Part shown: one piece after another, positions 21,745 through 31,800 of the stretch
Position numbering within the stretch: position 1 is the stretch's first letter
How the letters are laid out: each line of letters opens with the position of its first letter
Assembly (NCBI RefSeq): GCF_027943255.1
Contig: NC_072893.1
Coordinates: 89,411,784 to 89,475,783 of the forward strand
Direction: 5' to 3'
DNA length: 64,000 nt
Origin: Anastrepha obliqua
Taxonomy: Eukaryota > Arthropoda > Insecta > Diptera > Tephritidae
The notes under the pieces: model-generated
Databases searched by the model: none
What the model saw: only the letters and a program-made list of their open reading frames with translations
What the model was told of the DNA's origin: nothing
Program-made: the position numbers and the translations under genes

Positions 21745-24700
21745 TTACTCTACGTGTTCCTTTTCAAACCATCCGGTTGCTTTAATAAACGAGCAGAGCT
21801 TCGTTAGTTTTAGATGGGCTATGTCCGCTACATCGGTTAGAAATGCTGTATCGAGAGTGCGCAGCCTTCTCATAGCTAGGCTTTCACACTCACATAAAAG
21901 GTGTCTGACTGTTTCTTCTTCTTCTGTATTAAGACAGCTTCTACAGAAATCGAAGTAAGGGAGTCCTAACCTTCTAGCGTGGCTGCCTATTAAGCAATGA
22001 CCAGTTAAAACACCTATCATTTTTCTTATATATTCTCTGTTGAATCGTAGCAAGATCTTCGATCGACCGCTGTTCCAGTTCGGCCATGTCTGTCTGCTTA
22101 GTTCGCATGTTGTGAGGTTTTGCCAGATTGTATTTACCTTTTTGATGGTTTCCCTGTCTATAAGTAATTTACAAGTGGCTATGGGCATGGGTATCAGCGC
22201 CTTATCCGGTTCGAGACCGAGCGTTGTACCGGTTCTTGCGAGTTCATCCGCCTTACAATTTCCTGCAATGTTTCTGTGGCCTGGTACCCAGATAAGGTGC
22301 ACCTTGTAGCGCTTAGATACGTCATCTAGTAGTTTAAAACATTCTAGAACTGTTTTTGACGAGTGTGTTTTTGATTCCAGCGCTTTTATTGCTGCTTGAC
22401 TGTCCGAGTAAATGAAGACTTCATTTGCGGATAATACTCTCGTTTTTATCTCTTTAAGCCCTTCTTTTATGGCAGTGACTTCCGCCTGAAATACACTGCA
22501 ATGATCAGGCAAGCGAAATGATTGGCATACTCCGAGTTTGTCGGAGTAGACCCCTCCGCCTACTTGGTTGTCTAGTTTTGAGCCATCTGTGTAGATGTTT
22601 AAGTCATTTATCTTGACAATGAGCCCGTTATCCCATTCCTCTTTGGAAGGAAATACTGTGACAAAGGATTTATCGAAATTGATGTCCTTGGTCTTACAGA
22701 AATCCGTTGTGCTGGGAATGCAGGGGAATTGTTCCAAAATTGAGGAGTGCCCTCTTTGGTACGTTCTGAGTAGGCCGATTTCTCTTAGTCTGAGAGTTGC
22801 TTTGGCAGCTGTTTGCTTACCGTACTGCTCTATTGGTAAAATGCTAAGAATAATATTTAGTGCATCTGTGGGTGTGGTTCTGAGGGCCCCGCAGATGCAA
22901 AGACTGGCCATTCTTTGTACGTGTGCCATGGTTCTTTTGACGTACAATTTATCTAAAGCTGGCCACCATACTAATATGCCGTATGTTAGGATTGGTCTGA
23001 CAATTGCCGTGTAAAGCCAGTATACGATAGATGGGGAGAGACCCCAACTTAGTCCTATTAGCTGTTTACAAGAGTATAGTGCTATTGTCGCCCTTTTTAC
23101 TCTATCTTCGACATTTGCCTTCCATGTTAGCTTTCGGTCTAGTATTAGACCTAGGTAGCGGGCCTCATCACTGAATGACAGTGCCGTTCCACCTAGAGTC
23201 GGAGGAATTATATTTGGAATTTTGAGTTTCCTGGTAAATAGGATGAGTTCAGTTTTATTGGGGTTGACGCTTAGCCCGTTTGCTTTTGACCAGTTTTCAA
23301 CCATGTTTAGTAAATCCTGCATGACTTCTATGAGTGTATTGGGGAATTTCCCCCTTACTACCAATGCAACATCGTCCGCATAGGCTACAACGTGTTGTCC
23401 TCTCTCCTCTAGGCTCTTTAGCAATGAGTTTAGTGCCAGCACCCATAGGAGAGGGGACAGCACACCGCCTTGAGGTGTTCCTCTGCTAACTTTTTTCTTG
23501 ATCTCTGAGTCCCCTAGGGTTGCGATCACCAATCTGCTCAAGAGCATGTTTTTGATGAACTCAACCAGAGCGCCAGAGATCCCGAAGTCCGTCAGTGCCT
23601 TTATTATGGTATCCGGTAGGATGTTGTTGAATGCGCCCTCGATATCTAGGAAAGCTACCAGTGTGAATTCTTTATTATACATTGACTTCTCGATTTCTGT
23701 AACAAGTGAGTTAAGTGCTGTTTCGGTTGATTTCCCTTTACAGTACGCATGTTGTGAGATGCTGAGCTTATAAGGGCTGATGTTAGCCCTAATATGCTCT
23801 TCTAAAATTCTTTCTAATGTTTTTAGCAGAAAGGAGGATAGGCTTATTGGCCTGAAATCCTTAGGTGTCGTGTGTGAACTTTTTCCCGCTTTAGGGATAA
23901 AGACCACTTTTACCTCTTTCCATGTTGATGGGACACTTTTCAGTTTCAGAGCGGCCTTAAATATGGCCGTCAACCACTCCATGATGTAGTTTAGTGAATG
24001 TTGTATTTGGGCCGGGAATAATCCATCTGGGCCCGGTGATTTAAATGGTTTGAACGTGTTCACTGCCCAGGTTATCCTAGTTTCAGTGATTATTTCTTCA
24101 ATGTCAGAGTTTGGTCTTTCTGTACCATTGTTGATTAACACGTTAGATGATTCGTTGCTGGGAAAGTGTGTGTCCACTAGCAACTTCAGAGTTTCGTCAC
24201 TCGAAGTAGTCCAACTCCTGTCCGGTTTTTGGAGGTATCCGGTGGTATAGTGTTTTTTTGAAAGGATTTTACGCAGTCTGGAGGCCTCTGTGGTTCCTTC
24301 GATTTCTCCACAGAACGTTCTCCAACCAGACCTTTTCGCTTTCCTAACTTCTTTTTTGTAAATTTTTAGCTTAGTGTAGTAGCAGTCCCAGTCTTTACTC
24401 TCTCGTGTCGCTTTCGCTCTGTTAAACTGTCTTCTGCTGTCGTTTCTTAGTGTAGACAGGTCTTCTGACCACCAGGGCGGCTTTTTCTTCCCCTTATACT
24501 TAATTAAGGGGCAAGCCTTGTTTAGCGCAGTTCTACAGACCTCCGTAAGGATTTGTACGTGTTCGTTCAATGATTCTCTGTCTTCAATATTAATATTTTG
24601 GGAGTTTGGAAGTCTTTCCTTAAGTTCCCGTTTATATATATGCCAGTTGGTCTTTTTCAAGTTCCTGCTGGCGGGCGGGGCCCGTGAGTTTTTTCCCCCA

Positions 24701-25353
24701 AATTTTATTTCTATGTAACGATGATCGGAGTAAGAGTGTTCATTCAGAACCCTCCACTGCGTCATCTTTTCGTAGAGGGTTTGACAAACTAGCGTAATAT
24801 CAAGAACTTCTTGTCTATTGCGCGTAATAAATGTAGGTTCGTTGCCTTTGTTACACACTAAAAGCTTACTACATATAATATAATTAAAGAGAGACTCACC
24901 TCGTTCGTTTGTATCCGAGCTCCCCCATACGGTATGGTGGGCATTGGCATCACCTCCTAGGGCTAGTTTGCGGTTGTGTGCTTTACAGTCTTCCACAAGG
25001 CTTCTTATTAGCGGCGACGGCAGTGGACCTGTGTCGTCTCCGGCAAAGTAGAACGAAGTTAGCCAGATGTTGCTTCCGCTCACTTCCCAGCTAACCGTCG
25101 TAGTATCTGCGTTACTGAAATTTTGAATCATAAATATATTAAGATGTGCTTTTGCCATTATGCATGCTCTTTTAGTACCTTCACCATTGGTCTTGTATAC
25201 TTTATACCCTGATGTCCTCAGACCGCAGATTTCGCCATTCCGTACCCAGGGTTCCTGGATGAGGACTACGTCCGGCTGATCTTCTGCCAGACGCTCCAGG
25301 AGGGCAAGGCAGGCTTCTTTACAGTGATGAAGGTTTATCTGTAGAAGATGCAT
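21745..25353 (-). CDS. LOA-like ORF2: endonuclease, reverse transcriptase, RNase H
   Basis: An uninterrupted 1202-residue protein. An AP-type endonuclease occupies about residues 1-230, with I-Q-E-P-W near 33, G-G-D-A-N-A-H-H-T-V-W near 133 and S-D-H-R-Y near 209. Reverse transcriptase covers about 450-780, with F-I-P-K-A-G-K near 487, A-F-L-D-I-E-G-A-F-N-N near 569, G-T-P-Q-G-G-V-L-S-P and the catalytic Y-A-D-D near 659. RNase H starts near 923 (I-Y-T-D-G-S-K), with the second acidic residue in the S-D-S-Q-A-A-I motif. A C-terminal C-x2-C...H-x3-C-x-C cluster lies near 1130-1150. Its start overlaps the ORF1 end by 35 bases in another frame, so translation probably relies on reinitiation or frameshifting. 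All catalytic motifs look intact. Confidence 0.9.
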   Translation of the reverse strand: MHLLQINLHHCKEACLALLERLAEDQPDVVLIQEPWVRNGEICGLRTSGYKVYKTNGEGTKRACIMAKAHLNIFMIQNFSNADTTTVSWEVSGSNIWLTSFYFAGDDTGPLPSPLIRSLVEDCKAHNRKLALGGDANAHHTVWGSSDTNERGESLFNYIICSKLLVCNKGNEPTFITRNRQEVLDITLVCQTLYEKMTQWRVLNEHSYSDHRYIEIKFGGKNSRAPPASRNLKKTNWHIYKRELKERLPNSQNINIEDRESLNEHVQILTEVCRTALNKACPLIKYKGKKKPPWWSEDLSTLRNDSRRQFNRAKATRESKDWDCYYTKLKIYKKEVRKAKRSGWRTFCGEIEGTTEASRLRKILSKKHYTTGYLQKPDRSWTTSSDETLKLLVDTHFPSNESSNVLINNGTERPNSDIEEIITETRITWAVNTFKPFKSPGPDGLFPAQIQHSLNYIMEWLTAIFKAALKLKSVPSTWKEVKVVFIPKAGKSSHTTPKDFRPISLSSFLLKTLERILEEHIRANISPYKLSISQHAYCKGKSTETALNSLVTEIEKSMYNKEFTLVAFLDIEGAFNNILPDTIIKALTDFGISGALVEFIKNMLLSRLVIATLGDSEIKKKVSRGTPQGGVLSPLLWVLALNSLLKSLEERGQHVVAYADDVALVVRGKFPNTLIEVMQDLLNMVENWSKANGLSVNPNKTELILFTRKLKIPNIIPPTLGGTALSFSDEARYLGLILDRKLTWKANVEDRVKRATIALYSCKQLIGLSWGLSPSIVYWLYTAIVRPILTYGILVWWPALDKLYVKRTMAHVQRMASLCICGALRTTPTDALNIILSILPIEQYGKQTAAKATLRLREIGLLRTYQRGHSSILEQFPCIPSTTDFCKTKDINFDKSFVTVFPSKEEWDNGLIVKINDLNIYTDGSKLDNQVGGGVYSDKLGVCQSFRLPDHCSVFQAEVTAIKEGLKEIKTRVLSANEVFIYSDSQAAIKALESKTHSSKTVLECFKLLDDVSKRYKVHLIWVPGHRNIAGNCKADELARTGTTLGLEPDKALIPMPIATCKLLIDRETIKKVNTIWQNLTTCELSRQTWPNWNSGRSKILLRFNREYIRKMIGVLTGHCLIGSHARRLGLPYFDFCRSCLNTEEEETVRHLLCECESLAMRRLRTLDTAFLTDVADIAHLKLTKLCSFIKATGWFEKEHVE

Positions 25354-26791
25354 CAGCTGTTAGCGTAATGTCTGGGTCTTCTTTGCTTTCGCATAAAAGT
25401 TCCCTTTCGGAATACTTACGCTGTTGTGTGTGGTACTTACCCTCCCGTTCGAAGTACAGCCTCCTTAAGCCCATTTCTGAGCCTGAAGAGGCGTATTCTT
25501 CTTCGGTGGGCCGGTCGTCTTCGCTCATTGGCTCGGTTTCGCTCATGGGTTCTGGTTCGCCCATGTGCTTTTCACCTTCCTTAGTGGCGAGGAACTCAAT
25601 TGCATCTGTGTCTGTTTTGTAAATGTGAAGCTTCACCTTTACAAAACCGTATCTCAGATGCCCATCGCATTTCGCTAATGGTTCGATTGAATTCTCTGTG
25701 AGGAGCAGGAGAGCCTGCATGGTGGCGCGCTTCTGCTCTTTCGATTCTTCCGCGCTATTTTTGCTGGTGAGAGTTTTGACATACCTCCATTCCTGCGTTG
25801 GGATGTCCGGATTGCAGACCCGAATGAGCTTCATAATCTCATCCGGGTCTTCGACGGTTGAAGGTAACCAAACCCTTGCTCGCGGCCTGGACGGAATATC
25901 CTTCCTGTCCACGACCACTAGCTTGGCATTTGGGTACACTTCGCCGACTTTGGAGATGGCCTCTTTATACAGTTGAACCGATCTCTCATCGTCGCAAGCT
26001 ATAATTTTTATCTGGCCTTGGTGCCAGCCTAAGTCTTCGCACGCAGGCGGGGGACCGGGGTTCTCCAGAATAACTTTCAGTGCCACTTTCGTCAGCTCGG
26101 CCTCGATCCATTTCCACTGGGCCCTGGGGATCATACCTTCTGGGTGGTTCTCGTCCAGGACTCCTATGATCAGGCGGTCTTTTGCAACCTCCGCAAATGA
26201 TCTTCTGGGCGTCACGCCCATTGATTTGTGCCTTTTTGCGTTTGGCTTATTTTCCTCCGAGGACCGCTGTCGTTTCGGAGCCGATTGTGTTGGCTTGAAG
26301 TCAGGGTTGAAATCAGGGATGATCGCTTTCGCTCTATCAATCGCCTCTTTCAACTCCTGTGTCATTTCACTTTCCTTTGGGTGAGTTTCGTGCACCCTCC
26401 TTAGGAGCCTAGCCGCGTTTCTGCGATCCTGGTAGCTCGCTTTCGCTGGGTCTACCACCCTCACAAGCGGCCATCCTTCGGTACCGGAGCTAGCAGTAGC
26501 ATTGCTTCCGGTCGGGACCGTTTTTGGGGGCTGAATCGCAGTTGACTGCCGGGCCAGTGCCCCCCTACTTGTACTTGGACCTGTGTCCAGTCCTGAGTAC
26601 GTGTCAGCTGTCCTCGCTTTCGCTGAGGCTGTCGTTGCGTGTTTTGATCGACTTATTAAGCCGATGGATGGCGTTTTCTTTGAGCTCGGTGCAACCGTTG
26701 CTCTTGTTGCGGAACTGTTAGTTCCTGTCGGTCTATTAGAGGGAGGACCGATCTCCTTTTTTTTATTTATTTTTTTAAAGTCTGCTTGCAT
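25319..26791 (-). CDS. LOA-like ORF1 (nucleocapsid-like protein)
   Basis: A 490-residue uninterrupted frame. The N-terminal 160 residues are basic, Ser/Thr/Ala/Pro-rich and probably disordered. A Lys/Arg-rich block (P-K-R-Q-R-S-S and A-K-R-H-K-S) near 175-190 may be a nuclear signal. Residues about 200-400 resemble the domain known as DUF4780, found in many dipteran retroelement first ORFs (Q-W-K-W-I-E-A-E-L, R-P-R-A-R-V-W-L-P). The C-terminus is acidic. No CCHC zinc knuckles are seen, unlike many LINE ORF1 proteins. It presumably binds element RNA. Confidence 0.8.
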   Translation of the reverse strand: MQADFKKINKKKEIGPPSNRPTGTNSSATRATVAPSSKKTPSIGLISRSKHATTASAKARTADTYSGLDTGPSTSRGALARQSTAIQPPKTVPTGSNATASSGTEGWPLVRVVDPAKASYQDRRNAARLLRRVHETHPKESEMTQELKEAIDRAKAIIPDFNPDFKPTQSAPKRQRSSEENKPNAKRHKSMGVTPRRSFAEVAKDRLIIGVLDENHPEGMIPRAQWKWIEAELTKVALKVILENPGPPPACEDLGWHQGQIKIIACDDERSVQLYKEAISKVGEVYPNAKLVVVDRKDIPSRPRARVWLPSTVEDPDEIMKLIRVCNPDIPTQEWRYVKTLTSKNSAEESKEQKRATMQALLLLTENSIEPLAKCDGHLRYGFVKVKLHIYKTDTDAIEFLATKEGEKHMGEPEPMSETEPMSEDDRPTEEEYASSGSEMGLRRLYFEREGKYHTQQRKYSERELLCESKEDPDITLTADASSTDKPSSL

Positions 26792-27149
26792 TTTGGACCC
26801 ACGAGTGTCGGAGAAAGGATGTCCGCCCGTGCATAGCTCCGAACTACACGGGTAAGGCTAATTATTACGGAGGGCGCCAGTTATCCGTAAGCTCCGTTCG
26901 AGACTTGGTTATTTTATAGAAGGGCCCCAAGCCTGACAGATTCTCGGCACGGGTCGCATCACACCTTAATCCAGCCCTTCACCCCCGACCACGTTAAAGG
27001 TACTTTGAGTAGTGCTGTACTATTGAGGAGTATCGAACCCTACCCATAGTACCCTTAACTTAGCTAAGTACCTCCTGAAAATAGGAAAACTGTGGTACTT
27101 ATTACCAGCTGGCACCCTCGGGGAGGGTTCAGTGGAGGATTTTCGCCAG

Positions 27150-27153
27150 CATA
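27150..27153. repeat. target-site duplication, 5' side of the LOA-like element
   Basis: CATA, matching 21663-21666. Confidence 0.65.
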
Positions 27154-27942
27154 AGTGTTCAATAGGGTTTAAATCCGGTGATTGGGAAGATTTTGGCAAT
27201 AGCGTGAGGACATTTTAGAGAAACCGTAACTTTACTTATGATCCGTCTTGGGGTCTTGTTAAAAACATTATTCATTTGATAGCTCCAGCATCCAACGCCT
27301 GGCTTTAAATTTTGTTTTAAAATATCCACATAAGCAAACTTATCCATATTTTAATCAACATACTGCAATTTTGCCACGCTGCCAGCTCCCATATATCTCC
27401 AGACCACCACCTCCATGTTTCACTATTGTTAATCAATATTTTTTATTCAGGTCCAAAAATGAAAAAATAAACTATCTCCAAAATTTCGGTTTGCAAAACT
27501 AATGAATGTTTTAGGGAAATAAATGGCTTCTTTCTAGCAGCCCTTCCATGATAGCTGACATTTTTCAAGACTCTTCTGGCAGTTGAAGTTCTAATATTTA
27601 TTTTATTTAATTTTTGTTTTTTTAAGCAACGAAGGTTGTCAGTTCTAATATATTTTTGAAACATAATCGTTACCTCATGTTTCATTTTTGTAGCAGTTAT
27701 CTTTGTATCTTTCTTCTTAATACTGCGCTTTCCCTTTCTGTTAATTTACAAGGACGCCCTCGTCTTGACCTTCGAGTCATAATTTCGTTATTTCCGTAGT
27801 TTTCAATTACTATCCGAACCGATGTGCATAATCTGTCTGTTGTTTGTCCTATTTGTCAATAGGTTTGTCCTACTTTCCACAATTTTATGAAGATGTTCCA
27901 CTCACCAACGTCAATTTATCATATTTTTGCTTTCATTATAAG
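27154..27942 (-). pseudogene. Tc1-like transposase, 5' part, split by the LOA-like insertion
   Basis: The minus strand reads a G-R-P-like region, K-I-T-A-T-K-M, then T-A-R-R-V-L-K-N-V-S-Y-H-G-R-A-A-R-K-K-P-F-I (the second DNA-binding helix block of Tc1), then the catalytic half with frame changes. It ends S-P-D-L-N-P-I-E-H-L at the insertion. The Glu of N-P-I-E is the third catalytic residue of the DD34E type. A SINE abuts at 27943. Confidence 0.7.
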
Positions 27943-28524
27943 GCTCCGCCGCCACCGTAGACGAATGGGTTGGTGCGTGACTACCATTCGGAATTCACAG
28001 AGAGAACGTAGGTTCGAGTCTCGGTGAAACACCAAAATTAAGTTTTTCCTAATAGCGGTCGCCCCTCGGCAGACAATGGCAAACCTCCGAGTGTATTTCT
28101 GCCATGAAAAAGCTCCTCATAAAAATATCTCCCGTTCGGAGTCGGTTTGAAACTGTAGGTCCCTCCATTTGTGGAGCAACATCAAGACGCACGCCACAAA
28201 TAGGAGGAGGAGCTCGGCCAAACACCCAAAAAAGGGAAATACTCCTCATAAAAATATCTGCCGTTCGGAGTCGGCTTGAAACTGTAGGTCCCTCCATTTG
28301 TGGAGCAACATCAAGACGCACGCCACAAATAGGAGGAGGAGCTCGGCCAAACACCCAAAAAAGGGAAATACTCCTCATAAAAATATCTGCCGTTCGGAGT
28401 CGGCTTGAAACTGTATGTCCCTCCATTTGTGGAACAACATCAAAACGCACGCCACAAATAGGAGGAGGAGCTCGGCCAAACACCCAAAAAGGGTGTACGC
28501 GCCAATTGTATATATATTTTATAT
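27943..28524 (+). mobile_element. tRNA-derived SINE, copy 2, with triplicated body
   Basis: The head starts GCCGCCACCGTAGACGAATGGG, with a B-box GGTTCGAGTCT at about 28012. The body segment starting CTCCTCATAAAAATATCT occurs three times head to tail, at 28113, 28242 and 28371, exactly 129 bases apart. The first two copies are nearly identical. The end is ACGCGCCAATT plus a TATA-rich tail. The other copies in the window have a single body. Confidence 0.8.
28113..28496 (+). repeat. three tandem 129-bp units inside the SINE
   Basis: Units at 28113-28241, 28242-28370 and 28371-28496. Each runs from CTCCTCATAAAAATATCT to the CACCCAAAAAAGGG end. Because 129 is a multiple of three, long frames stay open on both strands (28104-28526 and 28049-28546). 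These are not genes. Confidence 0.9.
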
Positions 28525-28529
28525 AAACA

Positions 28530-28870
28530 CTGTTCTCGCATGGCATGGAGGATGGCTCCAGGAGGCAGCACGGCTCCGCCTCTGGTATCTACGTAGAATC
28601 CAGTGGGGCAAAACTACACTTTGCTTTTGGAATGTACGCATCTGTGTTTCAAGCGGAGGTGTATACAATTCAAGAAACAATGAACTTGGTGTGGAAAACT
28701 GATAGAGAGGCAGATCTGTATGTGTCTGCAGCGAGAGCAAAGCTACGCTTATGGCTTAGACAGACACTTCAAGGATAGTTGAGTCCTGTAAATCGAAGCT
28801 GAAATTTTTTCAGTGCATTAAAGATGAGCACTTGATTCTGGCTCTATACGCCCAGTGATCAGCGCGTTAG
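28530..28870 (+). pseudogene. LINE RNase H fragment
   Basis: A short frame reads M-E-D-G-S-R-R-Q-H-G-S-A-S-G-I-Y-V-E, then F-A-F-G-M-Y-A-S-V-F-Q-A-E-V-Y, as in the RNase H domain of I/R1/LOA-type LINEs (compare V-F-Q-A-E-V in the complete element at 21745-25353). It is decayed after about 80 residues. Confidence 0.55.
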
Positions 28871-31800
28871 CAATTAAACATCATGATTATTAAAAAATAG
28901 CCTGGTTTTTATTTTAGCAAACTTATCCAAAAAAATTGAAGACAGCGGTGCCCACGTATTTCGAACAAAGAAGTGTCCCAAAAATCTGAATATTTACTCA
29001 AAATCGGGTAGAGCCATGAAAGGACTAGTAGTCGGTAGCTCTCCGTTTTAGTTTACAGCTACTCAAACGCAAGATAATGAAAACTTGGGGAAACCTTCAA
29101 ATTGAGATTGATTAAATTTATACAGTATTTCAATCTACGAACCAAAGCAGTTTATAGTTTAGACCTCATTTGGGGCAAAAGAAATATGTTTTGGTAAAAT
29201 TTAAACTAAGAAAGTTCACATTTTAAAATAAAATTTGTATACTTATACATAAATTTATACTAGTTCCGCGCTGTGGATATGCACAAGAAATGAAATTTTC
29301 TGAAATATTTTCGTCATATAAAAGTCAAAATATCGATCATTTTTACCTATAAAAACTTGTCTTAGCGTTCATAAAAACTTAAAGTTGTTAAAAAGTTGTT
29401 GCTGTATTGCTGTACTGATGCTACCAGGAAATTGCGAAATTTCAACTCTACATACCTATATTCTCGAAGCTGAAACGTCAAGCCAACTGTATGTAAATAC
29501 ACAAAACAAGTGCAAACACTGAGCACAACCATTGGCTTCGTTTTTATACCCACAATGGTATAATAAATTTATAATGGTAAGCAGCATAAAGAATTCGAGA
29601 TTGGTACGTGCCAAATTTCCCTAGTCCTTCCGCCCGTCTGTTTGCACGACAACTCGAGCAAAAATTAATATATTTCAATGGAATTTGGTTCAGAATTAAT
29701 ACTTTCTTCTAGACTTTTTGGTATTGAAAATGGTTGAAATCGGCCAGTAACCACACCCACCTGCCATATAATGTAATAAAATAAAATATAATATTATATA
29801 ATTTTCAAAAAAGCAAAAACCGTCATATCTTTTTTATAAAATAAAAAAAATGATTTTGCCTGAGGGAATTTTTTATTTTCACTTTTACGCGCTCGACTGC
29901 CTGTTTGCTTTTATACTGCAACTATCTGCTCACAAGTATTAAATATGATTGACTTATGACACCATTTGAAAAAACTATAAATCTTCTGAGAGGGTGAAAC
30001 AATGAAAAATTATTAAAATATGGCACAAAATGATGAACTCCAAAAAAAAAAATACAACGGAAGTATTACTCTCCACCTCATTTTGATCCGCAATAAATAA
30101 TAGGGATATCATATAAAAACAACGCCCACTCTTTATATGTTAATACTAAATTTACGTCCGTTCGTTCCTCTGATATTCCAAATTATAACTGTACTTGTCT
30201 ATGATTTTTTTGTATCCAAAAATTATCAGCCAGCCCAAATTAAAGTTTAGTAAAATGTGCGCCTATATTACCAGGTTTTGCACTACCTTACTTGCTCCTT
30301 TTCCGAACCAGGTTTTTTACTACCTTACTTCCTTCTTTTGGGTTACCTGAATATATTACTTCATCTGCTGTGATGTTCCTTGTCCCATCTTTTTTTAATT
30401 TTTAAAAAGGTTCACTATGCTATTATTCTCACTTAAATAAAACCATCCTTTGCAGGCTTCGAAATATTGCAGCAGAAAATCAAGCGGAAATATGCAGGCA
30501 GCAGCAGAATCTAAAGATAAACAAGAAATAAAATAAAACAAAAAAATGAGTGTACTGTCGAATAAACAATGATTTTTAGTCAGAGAGAATCTAAATTTTA
30601 TAAGCTAAAGTACCAGTTTCAATTTTAATACAAAAAAGTTTAACATTGTACTTTAAGTATTTTAACTTGAGTGAAAAAAAGATTTAAAATTTTGAAAAAA
30701 AATTTACTATTAAATTAAAAATAAAGTAAAGTATTAAAATAAGTACTTGTCTGTTGAAGAACAAAATCAAAAAGAAACGGTTTGGCTGCAGAGGCGTAGT
30801 AACAAGTAGACGATCCGTATTTTAATTACCAAAATTCTATCTTAAAAGTTTTTTTCTAGCGATTAAACTATGCAATTAAACGCGTAATATATGCCCCAAA
30901 AATACTTTCAAAATCCTTATAAGCTTGAAAATATGCCTTTAAATTTCAAATACTGTACGTTTAATAACTATAGCAAAGGGACTTATTGAGAAATGTTTAC
31001 AATTTATTTGTTTCTTATTTAATTTGAGGGAAGTCTCACCATTTATAGGCCCATAGCCACTTTGTGGCCTATGCAAACGTAACTTCTCTCAGTCAGGAGG
31101 TAGAGGAAAGACAAAGAAGGTTTTACTGGGACAAGCTACAGGGTTTATCGCAATCAAAATCTAAATTTCAAATCAAAATTGTAATATTGCATGGAATTCA
31201 ATTTTAGAATCATGACAGGAACTCTAACAGGGCATTAAAGATTCAAACAACATATTACTAACCTGGAAATATGCTCCAGTGGAACGTCAAACACGTGCTA
31301 GCATCGCACCCAGCATAAGCAACACAAACGTCTGGGTAAACAAATTTTACCAGAGGAGAAAATAAAACGCAAAATATTAGTAATAATAATACTATATTTA
31401 ATTTTCATAATTTATTACGAAAATATGCATAGTTAATTCTCCTGCAAAAGCCATATAAATCCCGGTTTCAAACATTGATAAATTTGATTGATCTTAATCA
31501 AAATTTCTAACTTTTTAATCAGAATTTTTTGACAGCTTTTGAGTACCCAGAGTTACAGACCATTAGATTTTGTGGATTTTGGTATAATAAAGTGCAAGCT
31601 TCAAATGTCTCAGAAATCGCGTTGACTTTTGAATTTTTTTTTTGGCGTCGAAACATGCATTTCGCGCTTTCTCGTGCAAAACCATTTTTATATAAATACG
31701 TTGTTATTGCGAACTTTTATATTCATTTAAATTTCGGCACAGTGATACCATATTACTATCCGTACTGATGCCTAATGAATATTTATAGCTAATATACAAT

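Larger units (their letters stand above)
21667..27149 (-). mobile_element. full-length LOA-like non-LTR retrotransposon
   Basis: The element is 5483 bp with two intact overlapping ORFs (ORF1 25319-26791, ORF2 21745-25353), a 5' untranslated region of about 360 bp, a short 3' untranslated region and a CTAC-type tail (GGTA repeats at 21667-21679 on the + strand). It has no long terminal repeats. The endonuclease, reverse transcriptase, RNase H order and the G-T-P-Q-G-G-V-L-S-P-L-L-W motif point to the LOA/I group. It is inserted into a Tc1-like gene, flanked by CATA. Confidence 0.85.

Noticed and set aside
22040..26855. Plus-strand ORFs inside the LOA-like element
   Set aside because: They are antisense shadows of the intact minus-strand ORF1 and ORF2.
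28049..28546. Long overlapping ORFs on both strands
   Set aside because: They come from the 129-bp SINE tandem units, a multiple of three, and have no codon or family signal.
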